DNA of 64,000 nt, taken from the NCBI GenBank assembly GCA_038245725.1, contig JBBRSD010000004.1, forward strand, positions 62,001 through 126,000, in the 5' to 3' direction. The translations under genes were made by a program, and so were the position numbers. Below, piece after piece: positions 55,198 through 62,900 of the stretch; the first letter of the stretch is position 1, and each line of letters begins with the position of its first letter. The notes under the pieces are model-generated. The model saw nothing but the letters and a program-made list of their open reading frames with translations. It was not told the DNA's origin and ran no database searches. Source of the stretch: JBBRSD01 sp038245725. GTDB taxonomy: Bacteria > Actinomycetota > Coriobacteriia > Anaerosomatales > JAAXUF01.

Positions 55198-55609
55198 AGC
55201 CGCCCTCCCCTCGAACAGTTGGGTCAAGCTCGGCGACTTCCACAATCTCGACGCGTTCCACTCGTTGGATCACCATCTGGGCGATCTTGTCGCCACGCGC
55301 GATCGAGACCGTCTCAAAAGGATCAAGGTTCACGGCGATCACTTTGATCTCGCCTCGATAGTGGCTGTCTATGAGTCCGGGTGTGTTGACAAATGACAAA
55401 CCCGACCGCAGAGCCAGGCCGCTACGTGGCTGAACGAAGCCCGCGTAGCCGTCCGGAATGCCCACGGCGACTCCAGTGGGAATCAGCACCCGGAGACCGG
55501 GAGGAATGTCTACGTCAGAAGCAGAGTACAAGTCGAGTCCTGCATCACCGGCGTGCGCATAACGTGGGAGCGGAAGATCCGGGTCGAGGCGCTTCAGCGT
55601 CAGTCGCAC
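55178..55609 (-). CDS. dut: Deoxyuridine triphosphatase
   Basis: The 143-residue trimeric dUTPase shows all five motifs, among them GDAGLDL, PRSGLAL, GLIDSHYRGEI, RGDKIAQMVI and GEGGFGSSG. It prevents uracil in DNA and feeds dUMP to thymidylate synthesis. It lies between nrdR and the Nudix gene, all with nucleotide roles. Confidence 0.96.
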   Translation of the reverse strand: MRLTLKRLDPDLPLPRYAHAGDAGLDLYSASDVDIPPGLRVLIPTGVAVGIPDGYAGFVQPRSGLALRSGLSFVNTPGLIDSHYRGEIKVIAVNLDPFETVSIARGDKIAQMVIQRVERVEIVEVAELDPTVRGEGGFGSSGV

Positions 55610-55645
55610 AGCTCAGCACCATCCACTCGAGGCATCGGCAATGAC

Positions 55646-56101
55646 TCAGCCACGGCGACCCAGCGCCTTGAGCTCTGAAGTGAACTCATCGAGATCCTGA
55701 AACTCCTTGTAGACCGAGGCGAAACGCACGTACGCGACTTTGTCGAGGTCCCGAAGGCGCATCAGCACCATGTCACCGACCTGGCTGCTGCCAACCTCGT
55801 TGCGGAACGAGTTGTGCAGGTCCGCTTCGATGTCTGTAATGAGCTGCTCAAGCTGCTCGACACTCACGCCGCGCTTCGCGGTAGCCACCATGAGACCACG
55901 CATGAGCTTCCCGCGGTCAAACGGCTCCGCTGTGCCATCCTTCTTGACCACCATTAAGGGAGTGTCTTCTCGGCGCTCATAGGTCGTGAACCGCTCAGAG
56001 CAGCTCAGGCACTCTCGGCGCCGCCGAATCGCGTCCTGCGACTCCGAGGTACGCGAATCCACGACCTTGGTCTCATCATGGCCGCAGAATGGACATCGCA
56101 T
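55646..56101 (-). CDS. nrdR: Transcriptional repressor NrdR
   Basis: The 151-residue protein has a zinc ribbon (Cys3, Cys6, Cys31, Cys34) and an ATP-cone domain (about 49-135), which senses ATP/dATP. NrdR represses ribonucleotide reductase genes. Its own promoter holds a candidate NrdR box. No nrd genes lie in this window. Confidence 0.97.
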   Translation of the reverse strand: MRCPFCGHDETKVVDSRTSESQDAIRRRRECLSCSERFTTYERREDTPLMVVKKDGTAEPFDRGKLMRGLMVATAKRGVSVEQLEQLITDIEADLHNSFRNEVGSSQVGDMVLMRLRDLDKVAYVRFASVYKEFQDLDEFTSELKALGRRG

Positions 56102-56136
56102 CTGGCTCTCCCGCCCCTACATCTAGACTGCCTTGA

Positions 56137-56165
56137 ACGGTAGCACACCAGATATTGGGTCACAA
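56137..56165 (-). promoter_or_regulatory. nrdR promoter with a candidate NrdR box
   Basis: On the minus strand TTGTGA (56165-56160), a 17-base spacer and TACCGT (56142-56137) with TGC before it form a promoter. The spacer is filled by ACACCAGATATTGGGT (56145-56160), which matches 13 of 16 positions of the NrdR box ACACwATATATwGTGT. Binding would block the promoter, so NrdR probably controls itself. NrdR boxes usually occur in pairs; I see only one. Confidence 0.55.
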
Positions 56166-56259
56166 CGGGAAATGCATCAAATGATCGACAGAATGTCCAT
56201 CCAGGACAGGACATGCCAACGCAACGAACTCGACTCGCAGCCGTAGGCAAGCCGTCCTC

Positions 56260-56646
56260 CTAGCGGCAAGCAACCTCGGAATCACGGATTGGGGTCCCCG
56301 GCACGCTCAGCGTGTTCCCAATATGGAGCAGTCCTCCCGACAGGTGGTTGCTGCGGGCGATCAAGTCTGTGGTTTGCGCCGTCGAAAGACCTGCGATAGG
56401 ATGCTGCCTCGCAATGGACCAGAGAGTGTCGCCGTTCTGCACCTGAACGACGAGCGATGCTGTGGCTCCGGCGACATGCGGCTTCGCACTGAGAGCGCCG
56501 ACTATCAGCAGCATTGCTAACACGACCAGCGTCGTCGCTTCGGCCACACTCACGCGCTGCGATCGCACCTTCGCGCGAGGACGCCGGGGCTTCTCGCTCC
56601 TACGAACGCGAGCGCCTGTTGAAAAGGCTGCGGCTGAGTTGCTCAT
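56260..56646 (-). CDS. LysM protein, probable SOS-induced cell division inhibitor (YneA/DivS-like)
   Basis: The 128-residue protein has a basic N-terminus, one membrane helix (about 36-55) and an extracytoplasmic LysM domain (about 68-116, VQNGDTLWSIARQHP). This architecture and its place divergent from lexA match YneA of Bacillus and the actinobacterial SOS division inhibitors. Two perfect LexA boxes flank its -10 box. Function as division inhibitor is inferred from context. Confidence 0.85.
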   Translation of the reverse strand: MSNSAAAFSTGARVRRSEKPRRPRAKVRSQRVSVAEATTLVVLAMLLIVGALSAKPHVAGATASLVVQVQNGDTLWSIARQHPIAGLSTAQTTDLIARSNHLSGGLLHIGNTLSVPGTPIRDSEVACR

Positions 56647-56721
56647 CTCGTTCTCCCCTGCTGTCTGTGTTCAAGTCAACGCCACCTTACCGAGGAGGTC
56701 TGACATGAACCCGACTCAACG

Positions 56722-56735
56722 CGAACATGTGTTCG
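56722..56735. promoter_or_regulatory. LexA box 1
   Basis: CGAACATGTGTTCG is a perfect match to CGAACrnryGTTyG. It lies just downstream of the predicted start of the LysM gene. Confidence 0.9.
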
Positions 56736-56742
56736 CCTGCAG

Positions 56743-56770
56743 TTTATACGAACATGTGTTCGGTGCGCAA
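56743..56770 (-). promoter_or_regulatory. Promoter of the LysM gene
   Basis: On the minus strand TTGCGC (56770-56765), a 16-base spacer and TATAAA (56748-56743). LexA box 2 fills the spacer and box 1 covers the start, so LexA would shut it tightly. Confidence 0.55.
56749..56762. promoter_or_regulatory. LexA box 2
   Basis: CGAACATGTGTTCG, identical to box 1 and 27 bases from it. It lies between the -35 and -10 of the LysM promoter. Confidence 0.9.
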
Positions 56771-56779
56771 GGGCGACTC

Positions 56780-56793
56780 CGAACGCATGTTTG
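56780..56793. promoter_or_regulatory. LexA box 3
   Basis: CGAACGCATGTTTG fits CGAACrnryGTTyG fully. It touches the -35 box of lexA (56791-56796). Confidence 0.8.
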
Positions 56794-56819
56794 CGTGGCC
56801 GAACGGTTCGGGCTACACT
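56791..56819 (+). promoter_or_regulatory. Promoter of lexA
   Basis: TTGCGT (56791-56796), 17 bases and TACACT (56814-56819). LexA boxes 3 and 4 sit on the -35 side and at the start site. An 11-bp palindrome CGAACGGTTCG (56800-56810) lies in the spacer but lacks LexA spacing. Confidence 0.55.
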
Positions 56820-56824
56820 CGCGT

Positions 56825-56838
56825 CGTACACGTGTTCG
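56825..56838. promoter_or_regulatory. LexA box 4 (one mismatch)
   Basis: CGTACACGTGTTCG differs from CGAACrnryGTTyG at one position. It covers the predicted start of lexA, consistent with weak autorepression. Confidence 0.65.
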
Positions 56839-56857
56839 AGTATCGAGGGAGTCGGCG

Positions 56858-57481
56858 ATGACCTACCAGCGCGAGCTCACCAAGCGGCAGCAGGAGATTC
56901 TCGACTACATCCGTGGTGAGTTGCACCGGTGCGGCTACCCGCCCAGCGTCCGTGAAATCGGCGGGGCGGTGGGCCTGTCCTCATCGTCGACCGTGCACTC
57001 ACATCTCGCTGCACTGGAGGCAAAGGGCTTCATCCGACGAGACCCGAGCAAGCCACGGGCGCTTGAGGTTCTGGACTTCCGAGAGACTGATCGAGGCATC
57101 GACTACGGCCAGGTGAGTATGGTTCCGATCGTCGGCCAGGTGGCGGCCGGCTCCCCTATTCTGGCCGCCGAGAACATCGAAGCCACGATGCCGCTTCCTC
57201 TGGAGATGGCCGGCGACAACACGTTCATACTCAAGGTGCGCGGCGAGTCGATGATCGGCGCCGGCATCATGGACGGCGATTTCGTCGTCGTCCGCCAGCA
57301 GCAAACCGCAGAGAACGGTCAGATCGTCGTGGCCATGATCGATGACTCGGCGACGGTCAAGACGTTCTTCCGGGAGGCCGATCGCGTCAGGCTGCAGCCG
57401 GAGAATCCCACGATGGAGCCTATTTACGCGCGTGATGTGGCCATTCTCGGCAAGGTGATCGCGCTCTTTCGGAAGCTCTGA
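56858..57481 (+). CDS. lexA: SOS repressor LexA
   Basis: The 207-residue protein has a winged-helix DNA-binding domain (about 1-70) and a S24 peptidase domain. The cleavage site is Ala97-Gly98 (QVAAGSP); the catalytic pair is Ser131 (GESMIG) and Lys168 (ATVKTF). The ATG at 56858 places MTYQRELTKRQQEIL at the start; longer in-frame starts run through the LexA boxes and are wrong. It is convergent with hflX. Confidence 0.97.
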   Translation: MTYQRELTKRQQEILDYIRGELHRCGYPPSVREIGGAVGLSSSSTVHSHLAALEAKGFIRRDPSKPRALEVLDFRETDRGIDYGQVSMVPIVGQVAAGSPILAAENIEATMPLPLEMAGDNTFILKVRGESMIGAGIMDGDFVVVRQQQTAENGQIVVAMIDDSATVKTFFREADRVRLQPENPTMEPIYARDVAILGKVIALFRKL

Positions 57482-57514
57482 CGAGGCGAGTCGCGTGCGG
57501 TCCGTCGAAGCGCG

Positions 57515-58852
57515 CTACAGTGTGGCTGACTCCGTCGGGCCAACATCCTCGCGTAGCCGGAATGGCTCGAAGACGCCTTCACTCTCCTGCGTGACGCGCA
57601 GTGCCAGCTGGGTTCCCTCGTCTGTGTGCCGCTCTGAGAGAATCTGCGCCCGCTCGTGGGCGAATGCCACGAGATCGCCTCGGGTGTAGGGGATCAGCAC
57701 CGTCAGCGTGACGCTCCCCCGAGCCGCCTCATCGGCGATCCGAGCTGTCAGGACATCGAGTCCTTCGCCCGCGAGGCCGGAGACGAACGCGGCCGCAGGA
57801 TAGCGGCGCTCGAGCGACAGGCGCGCGTCGGGATCCAGCGTGTCGGTCTTGTTGAATACCACGACGTGGCAACCGTTGCTCGCTCCAATCTCCTGCAGCA
57901 CCTCGCAAACCGCCTGCATCTGCTGCTCAAGCTGGGGAGAACCCGCATCGGTCACATGGAGCTGAAGGTCGGCCTCGTTGACCTCGTCGAGCGTCGACTT
58001 GAACGCCTCGACCAGCCCGTGCGGCAACTTGTTGATGAACCCGACAGTATCTGTAAGCGTGATCTCGCGACCCTCGGGCAACGTCATGCGCCGCGTCGTC
58101 GAATCAAGAGTCGCGAAGAGCATGTCAGCCTGCAGGACGCCGGCACCCGTAAGCGCGTTCAAGAGTGTCGACTTCCCCGCGTTCGTGTAGCCCACCAGGG
58201 CGACACGGAAGACGCCGCTGCGAGCTCTCGACTTGCGCTGCAGATCGCGTTCGGCAGCGACAGCACGCAGCTCGCGCTTGAGGTCCGCGATGCGTTTGCG
58301 AGCGAGGCGGCGGTCGGTTTCGAGCTGGGACTCGCCTGCGCCGAACCGCGCGCCTCGACCTCCGCCAAGGCGCTCCTTTTCAAGGTGTCCCCACATCCCG
58401 CGGAGTCTGGGGAGCACGTATTCCTGCTGCGCGAGGTCGACTTGCAGCTTGCCTTCCCGCGTGACGGCGTGCATCGCGAATATTTCGAGGATAAGCGCGG
58501 TACGGTCGATGACGCGGGTATCGGGCAGGAGCGTCTCGATGTTGAGCTGCTGCCGAGGCGACAGTTCGTCGTCGAAGATCACGAGATTCGCCGACACGTC
58601 CTTGGCGAGCTGCGCGATCTCCTCGGCTTTGCCCGACCCGACGAAGGTGCGCGGATTCGGCCGATCCATCTTCTGCGTGGTCCTGGCAACGACCTTGACC
58701 TCAGCCGTGTCGGCAAGCCGCTCCAGCTCTGCGAGCGACTCCTCGATCGGCCATGACGAGTCACCGCGGTCAACACCAACAAGGACCGCGCGCTCCTTGG
58801 TGGCCGCGAGGTCCTTGCCAGTATGTGGTTCGATGCGTCTCTGAGGGGTCAC
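57515..58852 (-). CDS. hflX: Ribosome-splitting GTPase HflX
   Basis: The 445-residue protein has the HflX N-terminal domain (ELERLADTAEVKV, NPRTFVGSGKAEE, IFDDELSPRQQLN), a coiled linker with GGGRGARFGAGESQLETDRR (glycine-rich signature) and a G domain with GYTNAGKST, DTVGF and NKTD. It rescues stalled ribosomes, mainly under stress. The start is a GTG at 58852; earlier codons lie in dapL. Confidence 0.94.
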   Translation of the reverse strand: MTPQRRIEPHTGKDLAATKERAVLVGVDRGDSSWPIEESLAELERLADTAEVKVVARTTQKMDRPNPRTFVGSGKAEEIAQLAKDVSANLVIFDDELSPRQQLNIETLLPDTRVIDRTALILEIFAMHAVTREGKLQVDLAQQEYVLPRLRGMWGHLEKERLGGGRGARFGAGESQLETDRRLARKRIADLKRELRAVAAERDLQRKSRARSGVFRVALVGYTNAGKSTLLNALTGAGVLQADMLFATLDSTTRRMTLPEGREITLTDTVGFINKLPHGLVEAFKSTLDEVNEADLQLHVTDAGSPQLEQQMQAVCEVLQEIGASNGCHVVVFNKTDTLDPDARLSLERRYPAAAFVSGLAGEGLDVLTARIADEAARGSVTLTVLIPYTRGDLVAFAHERAQILSERHTDEGTQLALRVTQESEGVFEPFRLREDVGPTESATL

Positions 58853-58874
58853 GCTGTGCTGTATTCCCTCTTCT

Positions 58875-60032
58875 CTACAAGTCGTTCTTGATGCGCTCAA
58901 GCGCTTCGACGAGGCGATCGTCCGGCGTCGCGAGCGAAATCCGGATGTAACCCTCGCCATCGGGACCGTAGGCGTTGCCGGGCGCGACGATGACGCCGAT
59001 CTTGTCGAGCAGCTCGCCTGCGTACTGCGCGGAAGAGTAGCCATCCGGGATCTTCGCCCATACGTAGATGGTGCCCTTCGGCTGGCGCGCCGACAGGCCG
59101 ATCGAACCGAGCGCGTCCATCACGAGGTCGCGACGGCGCTGATAGAGCGCGCTCATCTCGGCAACGTCATCCTGCGGTCCGAGCATGGCCTCGATCGCGG
59201 CATCCTGCACGGCGGTGAACGCGCCTGAGTCGATGTTGGATTTCACGGTTCCGAGCGCCCTGATCGCCTGAGCATTGCCCGCGGCGAACGCGATACGCCA
59301 GCCGGTCATGTTGTACGCCTTCGAGCAGCTGAACAGCTCGATTGCAACGTCCTTCGCGCCGGGGCGCTCGAGCAGCGCTGACGGCTGGTAGCCGTCAAAA
59401 CCGATCTCTGAGTACGCGTTGTCGTGCACGAGCAGCAGGTCGTGCTCTTTGCAAAACGCGATGGCCTTATCGAAGTACTCGACCGGCGCGATCGCCGAGG
59501 AGGGGTTGTTCGGGTAGCTCAGGAACATCATCTTCGCCTTGGCGAGAACGTCGGCGGGCGTGGACTCGAAGTCCGCGAGCCAGTCGGTACTCTCGTTCAT
59601 CGGCATCCAGTGCGTCTTGCCGCCCACGAGGATCCCCCCGGTGTGATAGACAGGGTAGCCGACGCCGGGCACCAGCGTGTACTCGTCGACGTCGACGAAC
59701 GCCGGGAACAGGTGCGCGATGCCTTCTTTACTGCCGATAAGCGCAAGGACCTCGGTCGCAGGATCCAGGTCGACGTCGAAGCGACGCTTCATCCACGTCG
59801 CGCATGCCTCGCGATACGGCTTCGAACCCGAGTAGCTCGGGTACTGGTGGTTCTTCGGGTTCTCGATGGCCTGTGCCATCGCGTCCACGACGCGTTGTGG
59901 GGTTGGCCGATCCGGATCGCCGATGCCGAGCGAGATGACGTCGACGCCCTCGGCCTGCTTCGCCTCCTTCTTGCGGTCGATCTCCGCGAACAGGTATGGC
60001 GGCAGGTTCTCGATTCGTTTGGCGGTTCTCAC
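58875..60032 (-). CDS. dapL: LL-diaminopimelate aminotransferase
   Basis: The 385-residue class I/II aminotransferase has SLGIGDPDRPTP, SYPNNPSSA and the PLP Lys238 in SCSKAYNMTGWR. Length and motifs fit DapL, which makes LL-diaminopimelate in one step and bypasses the succinylase route. With dapF downstream of its own neighbour operon, it supplies lysine and peptidoglycan precursors. GTG start after AAGGGGAG. Confidence 0.88.
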   Translation of the reverse strand: MRTAKRIENLPPYLFAEIDRKKEAKQAEGVDVISLGIGDPDRPTPQRVVDAMAQAIENPKNHQYPSYSGSKPYREACATWMKRRFDVDLDPATEVLALIGSKEGIAHLFPAFVDVDEYTLVPGVGYPVYHTGGILVGGKTHWMPMNESTDWLADFESTPADVLAKAKMMFLSYPNNPSSAIAPVEYFDKAIAFCKEHDLLLVHDNAYSEIGFDGYQPSALLERPGAKDVAIELFSCSKAYNMTGWRIAFAAGNAQAIRALGTVKSNIDSGAFTAVQDAAIEAMLGPQDDVAEMSALYQRRRDLVMDALGSIGLSARQPKGTIYVWAKIPDGYSSAQYAGELLDKIGVIVAPGNAYGPDGEGYIRISLATPDDRLVEALERIKNDL

Positions 60033-60098
60033 CGGCTAATCTCCCCTTACATCTGGTTGATTGACGAAAACGGCGACTGTGGCAGCACCGTGGCAGCC

Positions 60099-60107
60099 AT
60101 GGTAGCA
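60099..60107 (-). promoter_or_regulatory. Extended -10 promoter of dapL
   Basis: On the minus strand TGCTACCAT fits TGnTAnnnT, 67 bases before the GTG. The same TGCTACC is found in the nrdR promoter. No good -35 box. Confidence 0.4.
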
Positions 60108-60138
60108 CTACGCGCCGAGTGCGCGGGTTGCAGGAGTG

Positions 60139-60993
60139 TTACGCGTATGGCAGCGCACGATATGCGCCCACAGCGACGTCGACGGTCACGTCCACCGGAT
60201 CGGAAAGCGACTCCGCGCGACGAGCCAACTCGTCTGCCGGGACATGCGCCGCGATCGGACCCATCAACGCTGCGGCAAGCGCCTGCGATCGTGTCAACGC
60301 GAGCCGGTACGTCAGGTGTTCCTCGGAGAGTTGTTCGAAATGTGGTGAAAGCTTCACCGAGAGCCGCTCCGCCTTGAGCGGGTCCACCATCAGGAGCCCT
60401 AGCGGCTCAGTGAGCTCGGCGAGATGGTTCTCGGCCGGGGTTACGACGATGAGCACGCCCCCCGGCGCGAGAACACGAGCGAACTCCTCGGCGTTTCGTG
60501 GCGAGAAGATGCACAGCACGACTGCGGTGGAGCCATCGCGCAGGGGCAGGTGCTTCCAGACGTCCGTGACCACCGAGCCGATGCGCTCATGAGCACGCGC
60601 CGCGACGCGCGCTGCGTGCTTGGAGATGTCGAGGGCGACACCGAAGCGAGTCGGATTCGCCTCGAGCGCGGCGGCGAGGTAGGCGCCGGTTCCGGCGCCG
60701 GCATCGGCGATGACACCGGCGGCGGCGCCGCTGAGAGCATGTGTCGTCGTCTCCGCGACCAGTGCGGCGATGGGTGCGTATGCGCCCGTGTCGAGGAACT
60801 CATGGCGCGCACGTACCATCGCGGACGTGTCGGCCGTTGAGGCCTTCGCGCGGCCTGGGAGCAGGTTCACGTAGCCTTCGCGTGCGACATCGAACGCGTG
60901 GCCCGTTTCGCAGCGAACGACTCGATCGTGAAGCGCAATGGGAGCGCCGCACACCGGGCACGCCAAGCTGTCTAGTACGTCTGAGAGTGCCAC
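60139..60993 (-). CDS. rlmA: 23S rRNA (guanine) methyltransferase, RlmA family
   Basis: The 284-residue protein begins with a zinc-binding segment (CPVCGAPI, Cys12 and Cys15, then CETGHAFD) followed by a Rossmann methyltransferase fold with DAGAGTGAYLAA. This layout is typical of RlmA, which methylates G745 or G748 in helix 35. It could also be a related methyltransferase such as a resistance enzyme. GTG start; 18 bases after dapF. Confidence 0.85.
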   Translation of the reverse strand: MALSDVLDSLACPVCGAPIALHDRVVRCETGHAFDVAREGYVNLLPGRAKASTADTSAMVRARHEFLDTGAYAPIAALVAETTTHALSGAAAGVIADAGAGTGAYLAAALEANPTRFGVALDISKHAARVAARAHERIGSVVTDVWKHLPLRDGSTAVVLCIFSPRNAEEFARVLAPGGVLIVVTPAENHLAELTEPLGLLMVDPLKAERLSVKLSPHFEQLSEEHLTYRLALTRSQALAAALMGPIAAHVPADELARRAESLSDPVDVTVDVAVGAYRALPYA

Positions 60994-61011
60994 AGTGCGG
61001 ATGCTTCCTGT

Positions 61012-61899
61012 CTAGTCGTCGAGATCGTCGTCATCCTCGATGACGAGCGTGCCCGAGAAGACCTCCTCGGCTGGTCCTGTCATGTATACGTGATCATCTT
61101 CAGCCCATCGGATCTCAAGCTCGCCGCCGGGCAGCTCGATAGTAACCTCGCGGCCGGTCCTGAGGGTGAGAGCGCCGACAACGGCAGTCGCGCATGCGCC
61201 CGTTCCGCAGGCGAGCGTCTCGCCTACGCCCCGCTCCCACACCCGCAGGCGGATGACCCCGTCGCTCATCACTTGCGCGAACTCCACATTGGTCTTGTTC
61301 GGGAACGCCGGATGCGTCTCGATGACGGGGCCGATCTCGTGGACCGGTGCCGCTTCGGTATCGTCGACCCATAAGATGCAGTGCGGATTCCCCATCGAGA
61401 CGCAACCTACCTCGAACTGGCCGAACTCCGTCTCCAACGTGCAGCTCACGACCGGATCGACCGGAGACTCGCAACCCAACGTGGTTGGGATGTCTCGCGG
61501 GAGGAGCTTAGGCGACCCCATATCCACGGTCGCGAGATAGAGCGTGCCGTCGTAGGCGCGCGTGATTTCGATGGGACGAACTCCACCGAGCGTTTCTACA
61601 CGCAGTTCATCTCGATCGGCAGACAACAGGCCGTGATCGACGACGTACTTCGCGAAACAACGCACACCGTTGCCGCACATCTCGGCGGTGGTCCCGTCGG
61701 CGTTGTAGTACAGCATGAAGAAGTCCGCGTCGGCGGTGGTGGCAGGACGCACGAGGATGAGCCCGTCGCCGCCGATCCCGAAGTTACGGTCGCAGAACCA
61801 CTGCACGGCCTCCGGGGCGAGATCGAGTTCCTCGGTGAGATCGTCCATGACGATGAAATCGTTACCGAGACCGTGCATCTTCACGAACGGAAGTTCCAT
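61012..61899 (-). CDS. dapF: Diaminopimelate epimerase
   Basis: The 295-residue enzyme has the two catalytic cysteines in MCGNGVRCFAKYV and ACGTGACAT and the N-terminal KMHGLGNDFIVMD. It converts LL- to meso-diaminopimelate. The ATG at 61899 follows AAGGGGG; an upstream start would add 15 residues not found in the family. Its substrate is made by DapL. Confidence 0.96.
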   Translation of the reverse strand: MELPFVKMHGLGNDFIVMDDLTEELDLAPEAVQWFCDRNFGIGGDGLILVRPATTADADFFMLYYNADGTTAEMCGNGVRCFAKYVVDHGLLSADRDELRVETLGGVRPIEITRAYDGTLYLATVDMGSPKLLPRDIPTTLGCESPVDPVVSCTLETEFGQFEVGCVSMGNPHCILWVDDTEAAPVHEIGPVIETHPAFPNKTNVEFAQVMSDGVIRLRVWERGVGETLACGTGACATAVVGALTLRTGREVTIELPGGELEIRWAEDDHVYMTGPAEEVFSGTLVIEDDDDLDD

Positions 61900-61946
61900 G
61901 CGTCGTGCCCCCTTGAGGCCGTCGTTGCCAGGTCGCCGCGGCAACC

Positions 61947-62897
61947 TTAAGGTGCCGACCAGTCTAGCGCATCGAGCGCGGCGTCGGCCGTACGATCGGT
62001 CGATACCCCGGAGACATCGAACCAGACGATGCGCGGGTCGCTGCGAAACCAGGTGAGTTGCCGTTTCGCGTATCGGCGCGACGCCTGTTTGATCGCCGCC
62101 AGAGCCTCGTCGAGATCCGCCCCCTGCTCGATGACGGGCACGAGTTCCTTATAACCGATTGCCTGCGCCGCCGTCAGCGCATCTCGAAGCCCTGCTCCGA
62201 GCAACCGCTCCACTTCGCCGAGAAGCCCTCCTGCGATCATGGCGTCCACGCGGGCATCGATGCGCTCGTAGAGTTGCTCGCGTCCCATGGTCAGCCCGAT
62301 GAACCGTGCGTTGTAGAGACTCTGTCTGCGCGCAAAACCCTGCCGTTGCTCGGCATAGGAGACGCCGTCGTCGGCCATCTCAAGCGCGCGGATCACGCGG
62401 CGGATGTTGTTGATGTGGATAACCGCCGCCGATTCGGGATCTCGGTGCGCGAGTACGGCGTGCAACGCCGGACCGCCGTGTTCCTCGGCGAAGAGTTCGT
62501 AGGCCATGCGTGCGGGGTTCGCAACCTGCTCGCCCGGTGGGAACTCCAGCCGGTCGAGTGCCGCCCGCACGTACAGGCCGGTGCCGCCCGCGACCACGGG
62601 AAGCTTCGATCGGCTGGCGATGTCGTCAATGGCGGCGCGAGCCACGCGCTGGAACAGCGCCGCCGAGAAGGCCTCGCCGGGGTCGACGAGATCAAGACAG
62701 TGGTATGGCACGCGCCGCTCGGCCACAGGCGGTTTCGCCGTCCCGGTGTCCATGCCGCGGTAGATCTGCATCGAGTCCGATGAGACGATCTCGCCTGACA
62801 GCCGTACAGCGATCTCCTCGGCAAGGGCGGTCTTGCCTACGGCCGTCGGACCGACGACTGCGAGGACGCGCATAGAGGCGGTGTCACTAGTTGTCAT
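61947..62897 (-). CDS. miaA: tRNA dimethylallyltransferase
   Basis: The 316-residue enzyme modifies A37 of tRNAs reading UNN codons, using dimethylallyl diphosphate from the IspH pathway. P-loop GPTAVGKTALA (about 16-26), SSDSMQIYRGMDTGTAKP and KRQLTWFRSD are present. It is the second gene of the right-edge operon. Confidence 0.95.
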   Translation of the reverse strand: MTTSDTASMRVLAVVGPTAVGKTALAEEIAVRLSGEIVSSDSMQIYRGMDTGTAKPPVAERRVPYHCLDLVDPGEAFSAALFQRVARAAIDDIASRSKLPVVAGGTGLYVRAALDRLEFPPGEQVANPARMAYELFAEEHGGPALHAVLAHRDPESAAVIHINNIRRVIRALEMADDGVSYAEQRQGFARRQSLYNARFIGLTMGREQLYERIDARVDAMIAGGLLGEVERLLGAGLRDALTAAQAIGYKELVPVIEQGADLDEALAAIKQASRRYAKRQLTWFRSDPRIVWFDVSGVSTDRTADAALDALDWSAP

Positions 62898-62900
62898 AGG

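Noticed and set aside
56800..56810. Fifth LexA box, CGAACGGTTCG
   Set aside because: The half-sites are separated by one base instead of four, so LexA spacing is wrong.
57656..58756. Open frame of 366 codons on the plus strand opposite hflX
   Set aside because: HflX is certain from its G motifs; the antisense frame has no recognisable domain.
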